64,000 nt of DNA from Deltaproteobacteria bacterium (GTDB lineage Bacteria > Desulfobacterota > Binatia > Binatales > Binataceae), in contig JAJXYF010000035.1 in the NCBI GenBank assembly GCA_021780755.1, positions 248,001 through 312,000 of the forward strand. The letters run 5' to 3'. The notes below the pieces were generated by a model. The model ran no database searches, was not told where the DNA came from, and was given only the letters and a program-made list of their open reading frames with translations. The position numbers were made by a program, and so were the translations under genes. Position 1 is the first letter of the stretch. Each line of letters begins with the position of its first letter. Of the stretch, positions 9,039 through 17,701 are shown piece after piece.

Positions 9039-10640
9039 TCATCTGCGCTTAAGACGAAATCGCGGCGCCTCGGAAATATCTTCTACTATGTAACCACCGT
9101 CAAATAGATCCTTACGAATGGCGTCGGCCTCTTTGAACTTTTTGATTTCCCTCAACCGATGTCGCTCCAGGGCCAACGCATAGGCCCATGCATCTGCGGT
9201 CTGTTTGCTCGGGTCTCCTTGGAACCGACCCTTCGGGCTACTCGATTCAACCTGTGCCTCCGCGTTGCCGCTGAGCTTCATCGGAGTGTTGACGCCGCCG
9301 CCACTGACTATGTTCGGGCCAGCATCAACTCGGAGATCATCGGAAAGTTTTTCTAATGGTACACCGATTACTCTCTCGAAACTGCGGAGCGTATTCCAAA
9401 TTCGGGGATCCCGGTCCGGATGTCCTTCGACATCTCCGTGAGCTCGCCGAACCATCTCGATAACGACCGAAAGCGCTTGTGCAGTATTCAAATCGTCGTT
9501 GAGAGCATCTCGAAAACGGTCGCGATATTCGGCAACCCATTCCGAGTCATTTTGCTGCTTGGTGGCAAACGATAGGTCCGCGAGCAATTGGCAAACGCGC
9601 GAAAGGCTGTTTGCTGCCGCTCCTATAATTTCGAGATCAAATTTCAATTCAGATCGATACTTTGCCATGAGGCAAAGCCAGCGGAACGCCAGCGGATCAA
9701 TTCCCGCCGTCACCAGATCAGCGACGACCGGGAACTTGCCGGCACTCTTGCTGATCTTGGCCCCCGCCATCCCGGTCAGAAACGCGTTGTGGACGAAGTA
9801 GCGCACGAACGGATGGCCGCTGGCGCTCTCGGACTGCGCGATTTCGTTCTCGTGATGCACCGGGATGTGGTCGAGGCCGCCCGAATGAATATCGATGGTC
9901 TCGCCCAGATACTTCATCGACATCGCGGAGCACTCGATATGCCATCCGGGATAGCCGCGGCCCCACGGCGATTCCCATTGCATCATGTGATGCGGCTGGT
10001 TGAGCACCCACAGCGCGAAGTCGTGCGGGCTGTGCTTGTCGGCCGAATGCTCCAGGCGCTGCGCCGCGTGCTGCTCGTCGAGGCTCTGGCGCGAGAGGCG
10101 GCCCATTCCGCGCGGCCCGCGCCACTTCTCGACGTCGAAATAGACCCCCGACGGCGTCACGTAGCCGTAGCCGTGCGCGATGATTTGTTCGATGACGGCG
10201 ATCATCGCGGGAACATTGTCGGTCGCGCGGCAGAGCGCACTTTGCGGCGGATGCGGCTCATCGAGTGGCGCCGCGTCAGGCGGCAGTTCGATATTGAGTT
10301 TCGCGCAATCGGCCTTGAACTGCGCGATATAAAAATTCGCGACTTCGAGCGGCGACTTGCCCTCGGCGCGCGCGGTCTTTTCGATCTTGTCCTCGCCCGC
10401 GTCCTCGTCGGAGGTCATGTGGCCGACGTCGGTGATATTCATCACGTGGCGCACGCGGAAGCCGTTGAACTCGATCGCGCGGCGCAGCGTATCGACGAAG
10501 ACATAGGCGCGCATGTTGCCGAGATGCTGCGGCAGATAGACCGTCGGGCCGCACGAATAAAAGGTGACGTCTGGTGGATGGCCCGGACGCAGTTCCTCGA
10601 CGATGCGGGTGAGCGTGTTGAAAATCTGAAAGGGTTTCAC
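9039..10640 (-). CDS. cysS: Cysteinyl-tRNA synthetase
   Basis: A class I synthetase that charges tRNA-Cys. The zinc and catalytic core is visible: CGPTVY, a HIGH-like HLGNMR, WHIECSAMS, HHENEIAQSE and KISKSAGK. I chose GTG at 10640 because it gives the expected start KPFQIFNTLTR; an ATG at 10691 would add 17 residues unlike the family. The length is about 533 residues, longer than the usual 460-500, owing to a low-complexity insert rich in Ser, Gly and Asn near the C-terminus. Base composition drops clearly in the last ~680 bases of coding sequence (9039 to about 9720), as if the C-terminal part had a separate history. Confidence 0.93.
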   Translation of the reverse strand: MKPFQIFNTLTRIVEELRPGHPPDVTFYSCGPTVYLPQHLGNMRAYVFVDTLRRAIEFNGFRVRHVMNITDVGHMTSDEDAGEDKIEKTARAEGKSPLEVANFYIAQFKADCAKLNIELPPDAAPLDEPHPPQSALCRATDNVPAMIAVIEQIIAHGYGYVTPSGVYFDVEKWRGPRGMGRLSRQSLDEQHAAQRLEHSADKHSPHDFALWVLNQPHHMMQWESPWGRGYPGWHIECSAMSMKYLGETIDIHSGGLDHIPVHHENEIAQSESASGHPFVRYFVHNAFLTGMAGAKISKSAGKFPVVADLVTAGIDPLAFRWLCLMAKYRSELKFDLEIIGAAANSLSRVCQLLADLSFATKQQNDSEWVAEYRDRFRDALNDDLNTAQALSVVIEMVRRAHGDVEGHPDRDPRIWNTLRSFERVIGVPLEKLSDDLRVDAGPNIVSGGGVNTPMKLSGNAEAQVESSSPKGRFQGDPSKQTADAWAYALALERHRLREIKKFKEADAIRKDLFDGGYIVEDISEAPRFRLKRR

Positions 10641-10822
10641 GGTCGCGATGCGCTCAAGCCTAGCGTGCGTCGCGGCATACTCACAAGCCACCCGCGGGAT
10701 TCGCGCCCGACGGACGGGCGCTCAAAGGCGCGAATCAACGGCAAAGGCATTAGACGTGGATCGATACCGTAAAAACCTTGTGCACGGACGGCCGTCCGGT
10801 CTGTACAGAGCCGGAAGCCGCA

Positions 10823-11091
10823 GTGCAGGTACCTAAGCGAATACAAATTGTCGTTGATTTTGTAATTGAGGTAATGGTTGCAACGGTAGGGTTCATCGCG
10901 ATCTACCTGGCAGCGATTGCGCTCAACTATTTAAACGATTTCGCAGCTTCAAAAGGCTTGCTTCCCCTTTATATCCTTTACGCTATAGGGGTGTGGAGTA
11001 TGCTATTTTCATAGCGGATCTTGTGGGGTTCGGATATTTTCTCTGGACAGGAACCGCGGCGTTCATCAAGGAACTAAGGGCAGCGATCTGA
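10823..11091 (+). pseudogene. Small membrane protein, apparently frameshifted
   Basis: The frame starting at GTG 10823 encodes two hydrophobic segments and stops at 11014. From 10993 another frame continues as VEYAIFIADLVGFGYFLW and ends with a charged tail at TGA 11089-11091, which looks like the natural continuation. Removing one GT from GTGTGG near 10991-10994 would join them into a protein of about 89 residues with roughly three membrane segments. Either the gene is broken or the base call is wrong. The stretch is noticeably AT-richer than its neighbours. No family recognised. Confidence 0.45.
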
Positions 11092-11106
11092 CAATTTAAC
11101 TGAACA

Positions 11107-11307
11107 ATGAAGTCCTCTGCTGAAATTCCTGCCCGAAAGGACAGCGGCGAGATCACGACGGAAACCATCAAGCAGGATGTGCGCGAAGCTTTAAGTCTGC
11201 TTTTCACACCGGTCGCGGCGCTGGGGGGATTTCTAATTACGGCCTTCGCGGCTCATCAAAAGAAAACGCGACCAAAAACAGCCGAATTCAACGGCGATTC
11301 ACGATAA
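11107..11307 (+). CDS. Small single-span membrane protein, hypothetical
   Basis: A 66-residue frame starting 15 bases after the previous broken gene. It has a charged N-terminus, one hydrophobic segment (about residues 31-49, LLFTPVAALGGFLITAFAA) and a basic tail. The base composition is lower in GC than the surroundings, like its neighbour, so the pair may have arrived together. I recognise no family. It could be a small-membrane-protein gene of a mobile or toxin-like unit, but nothing in the sequence proves that. Confidence 0.4.
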   Translation: MKSSAEIPARKDSGEITTETIKQDVREALSLLFTPVAALGGFLITAFAAHQKKTRPKTAEFNGDSR

Positions 11308-11337
11308 GAATCCCAGACCTGCTCGCCAAATAACCCC

Positions 11338-11784
11338 TTACCCGCTGCTGTTACCCGAAAGTCTGGAACTCGGACGGCCGTCGCAATCGACGCCGTAACG
11401 CGAGCGCGCGATACGTTTGTACTGGCGGTCGGCGAGCCATGCGTAGCCCGGCACGTACCATAGATACGCGAGCCATCCGCGCACGCCATGCTGATGGCGC
11501 AGGACCTCGTTGACCGCGCGTGCGCCGCGGGTGACACGGCCGGCGTCGTCAACCACGTGCAGTTCCTCCATCAGAGCCTGGATGGTCAGCGCGGGGAATT
11601 GCGCGCGCGCGTCGGCGTCGTGCAGATCGATCAGATCAATCGCGTTGGAGTTGTCGAAGATGCGCACGGCTTCGGCGCCGGTGCGGCAGAGGTTGCATTG
11701 GCCGTCGTAGATGACGGCGATGCGACCGGGGCGCGCGCGTCCGCCGGCGGGCTGAATCGGTGCGAGCGGATCGGGATTTTCCAC
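11338..11784 (-). CDS. DCC-family thiol-disulfide protein (DUF393)
   Basis: A 148-residue protein of the DUF393 / YuxK group with a thioredoxin-like fold. The defining motif is seen as YDGQCNLC (near 26-33), a C-x2-C redox pair. The middle contains ALMEELHVVDDAGRVTRGARAV, typical of the family. Function is not established experimentally for most members; thiol redox activity is inferred from the motif. It is 30 bases downstream of the LeuA-dimer-like gene on the same strand, so they are probably co-transcribed. Confidence 0.8.
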   Translation of the reverse strand: MENPDPLAPIQPAGGRARPGRIAVIYDGQCNLCRTGAEAVRIFDNSNAIDLIDLHDADARAQFPALTIQALMEELHVVDDAGRVTRGARAVNEVLRHQHGVRGWLAYLWYVPGYAWLADRQYKRIARSRYGVDCDGRPSSRLSGNSSG

Positions 11785-11814
11785 CGGCGTCGCGCTCTCG
11801 CCAGGCGACCGCGA

Positions 11815-12321
11815 TTAACGCTTGCCTTGTTGCGAGCCGCGGCTCATCCGATGCAGCCGGTTGTGCTCGCGCATAATGCGCCATTCGTAGCCGTCCACCA
11901 GCGACTGCCAGCGCGCCTCGATGGTGTTGGCGGATTTCGCCAGCGTCGTCCACGTCAGGCGGCCGTCGGAGAACTTGTTGACCGCGATGACGTCGGCCTC
12001 GGTCGATTCGCCGGTCGCATGCGCGTAGGTCTCGGTCACTTTGACGTCGGCGAGGAAGGGAAAATATTTGAGCAGCGCCTTGCGCAGAGCGACGTCGAGC
12101 GCGTGCACGACGCCAACGCCGCGCGCGGCCTCGGTATCCTCGACGTCGCCGATGCGAATCACCAGCGTCGCGTCGCAGGTCATGCGGCCTTCGTTGTAGT
12201 CGTCGATCACTCGGCGCCGGATTATTTCGAAGGGCGCGACATAGTCGGGAGAACTCTTGAGTTCCGCCAGCTCGCGCGACGCCTGCGGTGCTTCCTGTTC
12301 TTCAAAGATATTGTCGGTCAC
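11815..12321 (-). CDS. Free-standing LeuA-dimer-like regulatory domain
   Basis: A 168-residue protein whose centre (from about residue 60) matches the C-terminal regulatory domain of isopropylmalate and citramalate synthases: GVVHALDVALRKAL, then a beta-rich stretch, then TTLAKSANTIEARWQSLVDG, which parallels the WGTVGVSxNIIEASWQALVD ending of citramalate synthases. The catalytic TIM barrel is absent: the N-terminus is only about 30 residues of charged sequence plus PDYVAPFEIIRRRVIDDYN. In full-length enzymes this domain binds leucine or isoleucine. A stand-alone copy could act as an amino-acid sensor or as a separate regulatory subunit. The neighbours give no further hint. Confidence 0.7.
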   Translation of the reverse strand: MTDNIFEEQEAPQASRELAELKSSPDYVAPFEIIRRRVIDDYNEGRMTCDATLVIRIGDVEDTEAARGVGVVHALDVALRKALLKYFPFLADVKVTETYAHATGESTEADVIAVNKFSDGRLTWTTLAKSANTIEARWQSLVDGYEWRIMREHNRLHRMSRGSQQGKR

Positions 12322-12431
12322 CGCTCAGTACCTGCTTTGATTATCAATAGCGTTGAGTTGTAGTTCAAGTTTGATTGCTGTGGCGATGCACAGCTTTGGA
12401 CGATTTCCATGGTGATTAAGTACATCGCTCG

Positions 12432-13178
12432 CTACATCGCGAGTCCACCATCAATCTGGATGACGGCGCCGGTAATATATGAGGCGGCGTCGGAGAGCAG
12501 GAACGCCGCCGTCGGCGCAACGTCCTCGACCTGGCCGAAGCGGCCGAGCGGAATCATGCCGAGCGCGGCCGTACGATTTTCCTCGGACAGCGCCGCCGTC
12601 ATGTCGGTCTCGATAAAGCCCAGGGCCAGCGCGTTCACGCGCACGCCGAGGCGGCCGACCTCTTTCGCCATCGCCTTGGTCATCCCGATCAGGCCCGCCT
12701 TGGCGGCCGAGTAGTTGACCTGCCCGGGCATCCCGACCAGCCCGCTGACGGAGGTCACGTTGATGATCGAGCCGCGCTTCGCTTTCATCATCATGAAGAC
12801 CGAGGCGCGCGCGAAGTTGAACGCGCCGGTCAGGTTGGTGCGGATGACCTCGGACCAATCGTCCTCGCTCATCATCACGAGCAGCTTGTCGCGGGTGAGG
12901 CCGGCGTTGTTGACCAGGCCGTCGAGACGGCCGAAGGCGCTCTTGGCGGCGTTGACCATCTCGCGCACGGCCTTCAAATCGCCGACGTCAACCTGGGCGG
13001 CGAGCGCCTGGCATCCGAGCGCCTCGATCTCGCGCTTGAGCTCGGCTGCCGGCTGCTCGCTCTTGAGATAGTTGAAGGCGACATTGGCGCCGCGACGCGC
13101 CGCCTCGAGCGCGATCGCACGGCCGATGCCGCGAGTCGCGCCGGTCACGATTATGCCTTTCCCTTCGAGATCTCTCAC
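12432..13178 (-). CDS. fabG: 3-oxoacyl-ACP reductase
   Basis: A 248-residue SDR closely matching FabG, which reduces 3-oxoacyl-ACP with NADPH in fatty-acid elongation. Seen: TGATRGIG (12-19), NNAG, NVTSVSG and YSAAKAG for the Ser-Tyr-Lys triad, and the ending TGAVIQIDGGLAM. The length is exactly typical. There is no acyl carrier protein or malonyl transferase next to it, so it could instead serve PHA precursor supply (phaC is 9 kb away) or another acyl pathway. Confidence 0.88.
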   Translation of the reverse strand: MRDLEGKGIIVTGATRGIGRAIALEAARRGANVAFNYLKSEQPAAELKREIEALGCQALAAQVDVGDLKAVREMVNAAKSAFGRLDGLVNNAGLTRDKLLVMMSEDDWSEVIRTNLTGAFNFARASVFMMMKAKRGSIINVTSVSGLVGMPGQVNYSAAKAGLIGMTKAMAKEVGRLGVRVNALALGFIETDMTAALSEENRTAALGMIPLGRFGQVEDVAPTAAFLLSDAASYITGAVIQIDGGLAM

Positions 13179-13365
13179 CTTACTCGCACACCGAAAACCT
13201 CACTCGCACACCAGAACTCTCATGCGCGGCGAGCGAGTCCCTTACACGCACGGAATGCGTGCATCGAAGGTTGCGCACCTGCATTTGAGTTTTGGGCGCG
13301 ATTCAATCCGCGATGCGGGATCGCTGCCCGCCCGCGCCACTGACTTCGCTCGCCTGAGTTAAGCC

Positions 13366-13755
13366 CTACGCGCTGAACGACGAACCGCATCCACAAGTGC
13401 GGCTGGCGCGCGGGTTGTCGAAGCGAAAGCCCGCGTTGTGCAGACCCTCGACGTAATCGAGCGTGGTCCCCGCGATATAGGGCAGCGAGATTTCATCGAC
13501 AAACACGTTGACGCCGTCGAGCACGGTCAAAGTGTCGCCGTCCTTGCGGCCGTCGAAGCCGAGCGAATACTGGAAGCCGGAGCATCCCCCGCCAACCACG
13601 GAAATGCGCAGACCCTGGTCGGCGCTAAGCCCTTCTTTCTCGATCATCTTGCGCACCGCGTCGAGCGCCTTGGGCGTGAGATTGACGCCCGGCAACGCTT
13701 CCGCCGCGCTGTTGCTGCTGGTGTTCACGTCCTGCTGATGGAGTTCCTCTGACAT
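13366..13755 (-). CDS. erpA: Iron-sulfur cluster carrier, ErpA/IscA type
   Basis: A 129-residue A-type Fe-S carrier. The three ligand cysteines are visible: CSGFQY in the middle and CGCG in the C-terminal tail, along with GISVDE-like NVFVDEISLPYIAGTTLDYVEG. It passes assembled clusters to target proteins in the cytoplasm. The first 20 residues are extra relative to the family core and rich in Ser and Asn. It may serve the many Fe-S enzymes in this window (reductase, QueG, Lut proteins, 2Fe-2S subunit). Confidence 0.88.
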   Translation of the reverse strand: MSEELHQQDVNTSSNSAAEALPGVNLTPKALDAVRKMIEKEGLSADQGLRISVVGGGCSGFQYSLGFDGRKDGDTLTVLDGVNVFVDEISLPYIAGTTLDYVEGLHNAGFRFDNPRASRTCGCGSSFSA

Positions 13756-13848
13756 CGAAGCCTCCGATGGAAAGGGCGCCGAGCTTCCCGCCCGCGCCCC
13801 GCCTCACCGTTTAATCTTAACTCAAATAGCGAATCAACGCATCTGAGG

Positions 13849-15525
13849 CTACATGAGATCCTGCACGAGGTTCCAGACCCGCGGACTGCCCCATCCGCTA
13901 ACGTAGTCCCAGCCCGCGCCGGCATAATAGTAGCCGTTCATCCCGATCAGGATGTCATTGAAGGCCGTGTAGGGTGCGGCGAGGGCGCCGTTGGCGAGCG
14001 CATAGAGATTCGGACCGGCGGCGCCGACGGCGGGAGCGGAGCCACGCGCACCATTGATGAGGGCGAAGATCGCCGCCCATTGGGGCGCGCCGAAACTGGT
14101 CCCGCCATACTCGTTCCACGCACCATTGAAATAGACCGGATAACCGGTCGCCGGGTCCGCGTCGAAGGCGACGTCGGCGACCTGGCGATTGCCGTTGGAG
14201 TAAGCGTTGCTCACGCCCGGTCCGCTAGCGAAGGCCGGCTGGGCAAAGAGGCCGCTCACGCCGCCGCCACTGTAGCCCCAGGCCATCTCAGCATTGATCG
14301 CACCGCCGGAGGAGAGCATCAGGGTGGTGCCGCCGACCGCGGTCACGTTGGGATCGGAGGCCGGGTAGTCAACCGCGGTGGTGGTGTAGTCGCCGCAGTC
14401 GTACGCGCCGGTATCGCCGGAAGCGGCAAACCACGCCTGTCCCTGCGCGGCGGCCTCAGCGAAAATATTGTTGTCGAGCGTAACCAGGGCAGGCGGCATC
14501 TGCTGCTCGCACAGGCCCCAACTCGTCGTCACTACCGACGCCTTGTTCTCGGCTACGATTCGGTTGTACACCGCCTCGAAGGCGCCGTTGCCGCCGTTCA
14601 CCCCCTCGTACACGAGGATCTTCGCGCCGGGGGCCATCGCACCCGCGCGCTCGAGGTCGAGGGTGGTCTCGGGATTGGCCCGATGGCTGACGCCGCCGAC
14701 CGAAACGATCGAATAGTCCGGCATGACGCCGCCGAAGGTGCTCCAGAATGCGGTGACATCGGAGGCCTTGAAGCTGTACGCGGTGGCGATCGCCAGGGTC
14801 GCGCCCGCTCCGTCATAGCCGTGCTGGTAGGCCGACGCGAAATCGTAGGCCGTCGCGATTTGGCCGGGCGTGAAGCCGACCGGCACGAAGCCGCCGGCAC
14901 TGGCCGCGGCCGTGCTCGGTGCAACGCGCGAATGTGCCTGCAACTCGAGGAAGTCCTCAAGACCCGCGACCGACCCGATAACGCCGGCGAACTCGGCCGG
15001 CACCCGCGGATCGCGATCGTTGGCGACGAAGGTGCGACCGCCGATCGCGTAGCTATTGATGCGCACGCCGAACGCACGCTCGACCCGATCGACGGTTCCG
15101 CGCGCCTCGATCGCCATCCGGTTCGGATAACTGCCGGTCACTTCTAGCCCGTTCGCCCGCAGATACCGCATCACCTGCTGGTACTGTCGGCGAGGCGGCG
15201 CGAACCGTTCAGCGAATTGCGGAGGGGTCAAAAAGCGGCGATAGTTCGGGGAAGATGGATCGTAGAGTTCGACCAGCAACCCATCGAGGGCGGCTCGATT
15301 CTGGAGTTGGAGACCGACGACCAGCTTGAGGACCCGATGTCGCGGTGCGCTGCTCACAAATTGTGCACGCGCGAGCACTGGCAGCGTATGGCTCTCGATT
15401 GTTGCATCCGTGCCTGCGGCATTGGCCAGATGTGCAACAAGAGCGACCGCCGCAAAAGAGACAAAGAGCATCCATAAGATAATTAATGCAAATCTTGGAA
15501 GCCAGTCTATGAGTAATCTTCGCAA
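13849..15525 (-). CDS. Sedolisin/kumamolisin-type serine-carboxyl protease (S53)
   Basis: A 558-residue secreted protease with a hydrophobic N-terminal segment (about 10-35), a pro-kumamolisin activation domain (about 55-200, with SPNYRRFLTPPQFAERF), and a catalytic domain. Active-site residues are visible as Glu and Asp in ETTLDLE, an oxyanion Asp in AASGDTGAYD, and Ser in GGTSFGAP. The C-terminal calcium site is present as DYVSGWGSP. These enzymes are active at acid pH, cleave their own propeptide and degrade extracellular protein. It is a single-gene unit, divergent from queG. Confidence 0.9.
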   Translation of the reverse strand: MRRLLIDWLPRFALIILWMLFVSFAAVALVAHLANAAGTDATIESHTLPVLARAQFVSSAPRHRVLKLVVGLQLQNRAALDGLLVELYDPSSPNYRRFLTPPQFAERFAPPRRQYQQVMRYLRANGLEVTGSYPNRMAIEARGTVDRVERAFGVRINSYAIGGRTFVANDRDPRVPAEFAGVIGSVAGLEDFLELQAHSRVAPSTAAASAGGFVPVGFTPGQIATAYDFASAYQHGYDGAGATLAIATAYSFKASDVTAFWSTFGGVMPDYSIVSVGGVSHRANPETTLDLERAGAMAPGAKILVYEGVNGGNGAFEAVYNRIVAENKASVVTTSWGLCEQQMPPALVTLDNNIFAEAAAQGQAWFAASGDTGAYDCGDYTTTAVDYPASDPNVTAVGGTTLMLSSGGAINAEMAWGYSGGGVSGLFAQPAFASGPGVSNAYSNGNRQVADVAFDADPATGYPVYFNGAWNEYGGTSFGAPQWAAIFALINGARGSAPAVGAAGPNLYALANGALAAPYTAFNDILIGMNGYYYAGAGWDYVSGWGSPRVWNLVQDLM

Positions 15526-15677
15526 GGCTTATATTCTCTATATGACGCAGAATTAGGATAGAGATGCTATTGATTGCTGACATTTGTACTGTTAGCTCGA
15601 TTTGAGCGTTGTTGCAAGCATGAAACATATCGGATGTTCAGCCAATCTGAGGTCTGCCTAGTCAAGCAGCAACACTC

Positions 15678-16799
15678 ATGAGATCGGTGGAAGAGAAAAT
15701 CGCCGATTCCGCGAGCGAACAGGGTTTTATTTTGACCGGCTTCGCCCCAATGCGAGCGCTCGACGAACGCCGTGACTTCTTCGACCGATGGATCGCCGAC
15801 GGTCGCCCGGCCGAGATGACCTGGCTCGCACGCCAACCCGAACGTCGCGTCGATCCGCGGGTGCTGGACCCGCGGCTGCGGTCGGTCGTGAGCCTTGCGT
15901 ATCCGTACACGCCGCCACGGCCGCCCGACCTCGACTGGCGCGCCGAGTTGCGCGGGCGAATCGCGGCCTACGCATTAGGCCCCGACTATCACGACGTGGT
16001 GCTGCGCAAGGCGCGTATGGTCGCTGACGGAATTGCGGCGGTGGTCCCGGGGGCGATCAGCCGCGTCTATGTCGATACGGGGCCGGTGTTCGAGCGCGAA
16101 TGGGCGGCGGAGGCGCGGCTGGGCTGGTTCGGGCGCAATACCAATCTGCTCAACCGCTATCACGGCTCGTATTTTTTCCTCGCCGAAATCCTGACCGACG
16201 TGGAATTTGCGGCGGTCGGCGAGCCCTATCGCGAACATTGCGGGACCTGCCGCCGATGCCTCGATCTGTGTCCGACCGGCGCGTTGACCGACGGCTATAA
16301 GCTCGAACCGCGGCTGTGCATCTCGTACCTGACGATTGAACATCGCGGGCCGCTGCCGCGAGAAATGCGACCGCACCTGGGCAACTGGATCTTCGGCTGC
16401 GACGTCTGCCAGGAGGTCTGCCCGTGGAATGACGACCATGCGCGCGCGGCGCCGGTCAACGACGCGCTGATGCCGTCGCTCGCCGATCTGATGGCGCTCG
16501 ATGAAGACAGCTTTCGCCGGCGCTTTGGCAGGAGCGCAATCAGGCGCACCAAGCGCCGCGGACTCCTCCGCAACACCGCGGTCGTATTGGGCAACAGCGG
16601 CAATCCCGACGCGATCGCGATACTGGCGAATACACTCGCAAGCGAGCCCGAGGCGCTGGTGCGGGCGCACGCGGCGTGGGCGCTCGGGGAACTGGGCGGA
16701 GAGGCCGCGCGACGCGCGCTCGAAGCGGCCCGCACTCGCGAGACCGATCAAACGGTTGCAGCTGAAATCGCGATGGCATTGGAGCACGCGGCGGCTTGA
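15678..16799 (+). CDS. queG: Epoxyqueuosine reductase
   Basis: A 373-residue cobalamin- and Fe-S-dependent enzyme that makes the last step of the queuosine tRNA modification. The first domain holds YVDTGPVFEREWA and GWFGRNTNLL; the ferredoxin domain has two cluster motifs, CGTCRRCLDLCP and CDVCQEVCPWN; the C-terminus is a HEAT-like repeat that grips tRNA. The length is normal. Its TGA overlaps a possible TTG start of the next gene, so they are translationally close. The requirement for B12 fits the presence of nrdJ in the same window. Confidence 0.94.
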   Translation: MRSVEEKIADSASEQGFILTGFAPMRALDERRDFFDRWIADGRPAEMTWLARQPERRVDPRVLDPRLRSVVSLAYPYTPPRPPDLDWRAELRGRIAAYALGPDYHDVVLRKARMVADGIAAVVPGAISRVYVDTGPVFEREWAAEARLGWFGRNTNLLNRYHGSYFFLAEILTDVEFAAVGEPYREHCGTCRRCLDLCPTGALTDGYKLEPRLCISYLTIEHRGPLPREMRPHLGNWIFGCDVCQEVCPWNDDHARAAPVNDALMPSLADLMALDEDSFRRRFGRSAIRRTKRRGLLRNTAVVLGNSGNPDAIAILANTLASEPEALVRAHAAWALGELGGEAARRALEAARTRETDQTVAAEIAMALEHAAA

Positions 16800-16849
16800 G
16801 CCAAGACCCGCAAATGGAATATCACTTTAAGCGGACGGTAAATGTAGCT

Positions 16850-17677
16850 ATGAACGACAACGCCCGGCGTGAATTCTCCACGCTCACCGCGCGCGAACCG
16901 ATTCCGTTGGCGCGCGGCGCCCTGCTGATCGCCAAGGAGGAATATCCCGACCTCGACGTCGAGAAGTACCTCGATCAGATCAGCGCGCTCACGGCCGAGG
17001 CGGAGCCGCTGGTGCGGACCGGCGAGGATACCATCGAAAAAGTCCAGTTGCTGTCCGAGTTTCTCTTCGGGCAAAAGGGCTTCGACGGTAATCGCGACGC
17101 GTTCGGCGATCCGCGCAATTCCTTTCTCAACGACGTGCTGGAACGCCGCCTCGGCATCCCGATCACGCTGGCTGTACTCTATATCGAGATTGGCCGGCGC
17201 CTCGGACTGAATCTCTACGGGGTGTCTTTCCCGACCCATTTCCTGGTCAAGGCGGTGGACGATCGGGGCGAGTTGATTATCGACCCGTTCAACGCCGGCG
17301 CGATCTTGAGCCTCGACGAAATCAAGGCGCGCCTCACGCAGATTTATGGGCAGCCGGTCGAAGTGAATCCGGTGATGCTGAAGGCAGTCGGCGCGCGACA
17401 CATCCTCGGGCGGATGTTGCGCAACCTGAAAAACATTTACGCGAGCGGGGCCGACTGGCCGCGTTCGCTGGCGGCGCTCGATCGCATCCTGCTGCTGGAG
17501 CCGCGCGCGCTTGACGATTTGCTCGAACGCGCGACGGTTTACGAACGGCTCGAATGTTTTGGGCCCGCGCTGGAGGACTTCCAGAGCTTCATCACGCAGG
17601 CCCCCGAACATCCCAACGCCGACGGCGCGCGCGAATCGGTGATGCGCCTGATGCGCCAGGTCGCCCGCATCAATTGA
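16850..17677 (+). CDS. SirB1-family transglutaminase-like TPR protein
   Basis: A protein of about 275 residues with the SirB1 N-terminal domain (LARGALLIAKEEYPDLDVEKY), the central LGIPITLAVLYIEIGRRLGL and VSFPTHFLVK segment and a C-terminal TPR-like region. The papain/transglutaminase-like fold lacks a clear catalytic cysteine, as usual for this family; function is unknown. I place the start at ATG 16850, where the family similarity begins; an in-frame TTG at 16796 overlapping the queG stop is the alternative. It is in one unit with queG. Confidence 0.8.
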   Translation: MNDNARREFSTLTAREPIPLARGALLIAKEEYPDLDVEKYLDQISALTAEAEPLVRTGEDTIEKVQLLSEFLFGQKGFDGNRDAFGDPRNSFLNDVLERRLGIPITLAVLYIEIGRRLGLNLYGVSFPTHFLVKAVDDRGELIIDPFNAGAILSLDEIKARLTQIYGQPVEVNPVMLKAVGARHILGRMLRNLKNIYASGADWPRSLAALDRILLLEPRALDDLLERATVYERLECFGPALEDFQSFITQAPEHPNADGARESVMRLMRQVARIN

Positions 17678-17701
17678 GACCTGCGATGCAATAGGACGTT
17701 C

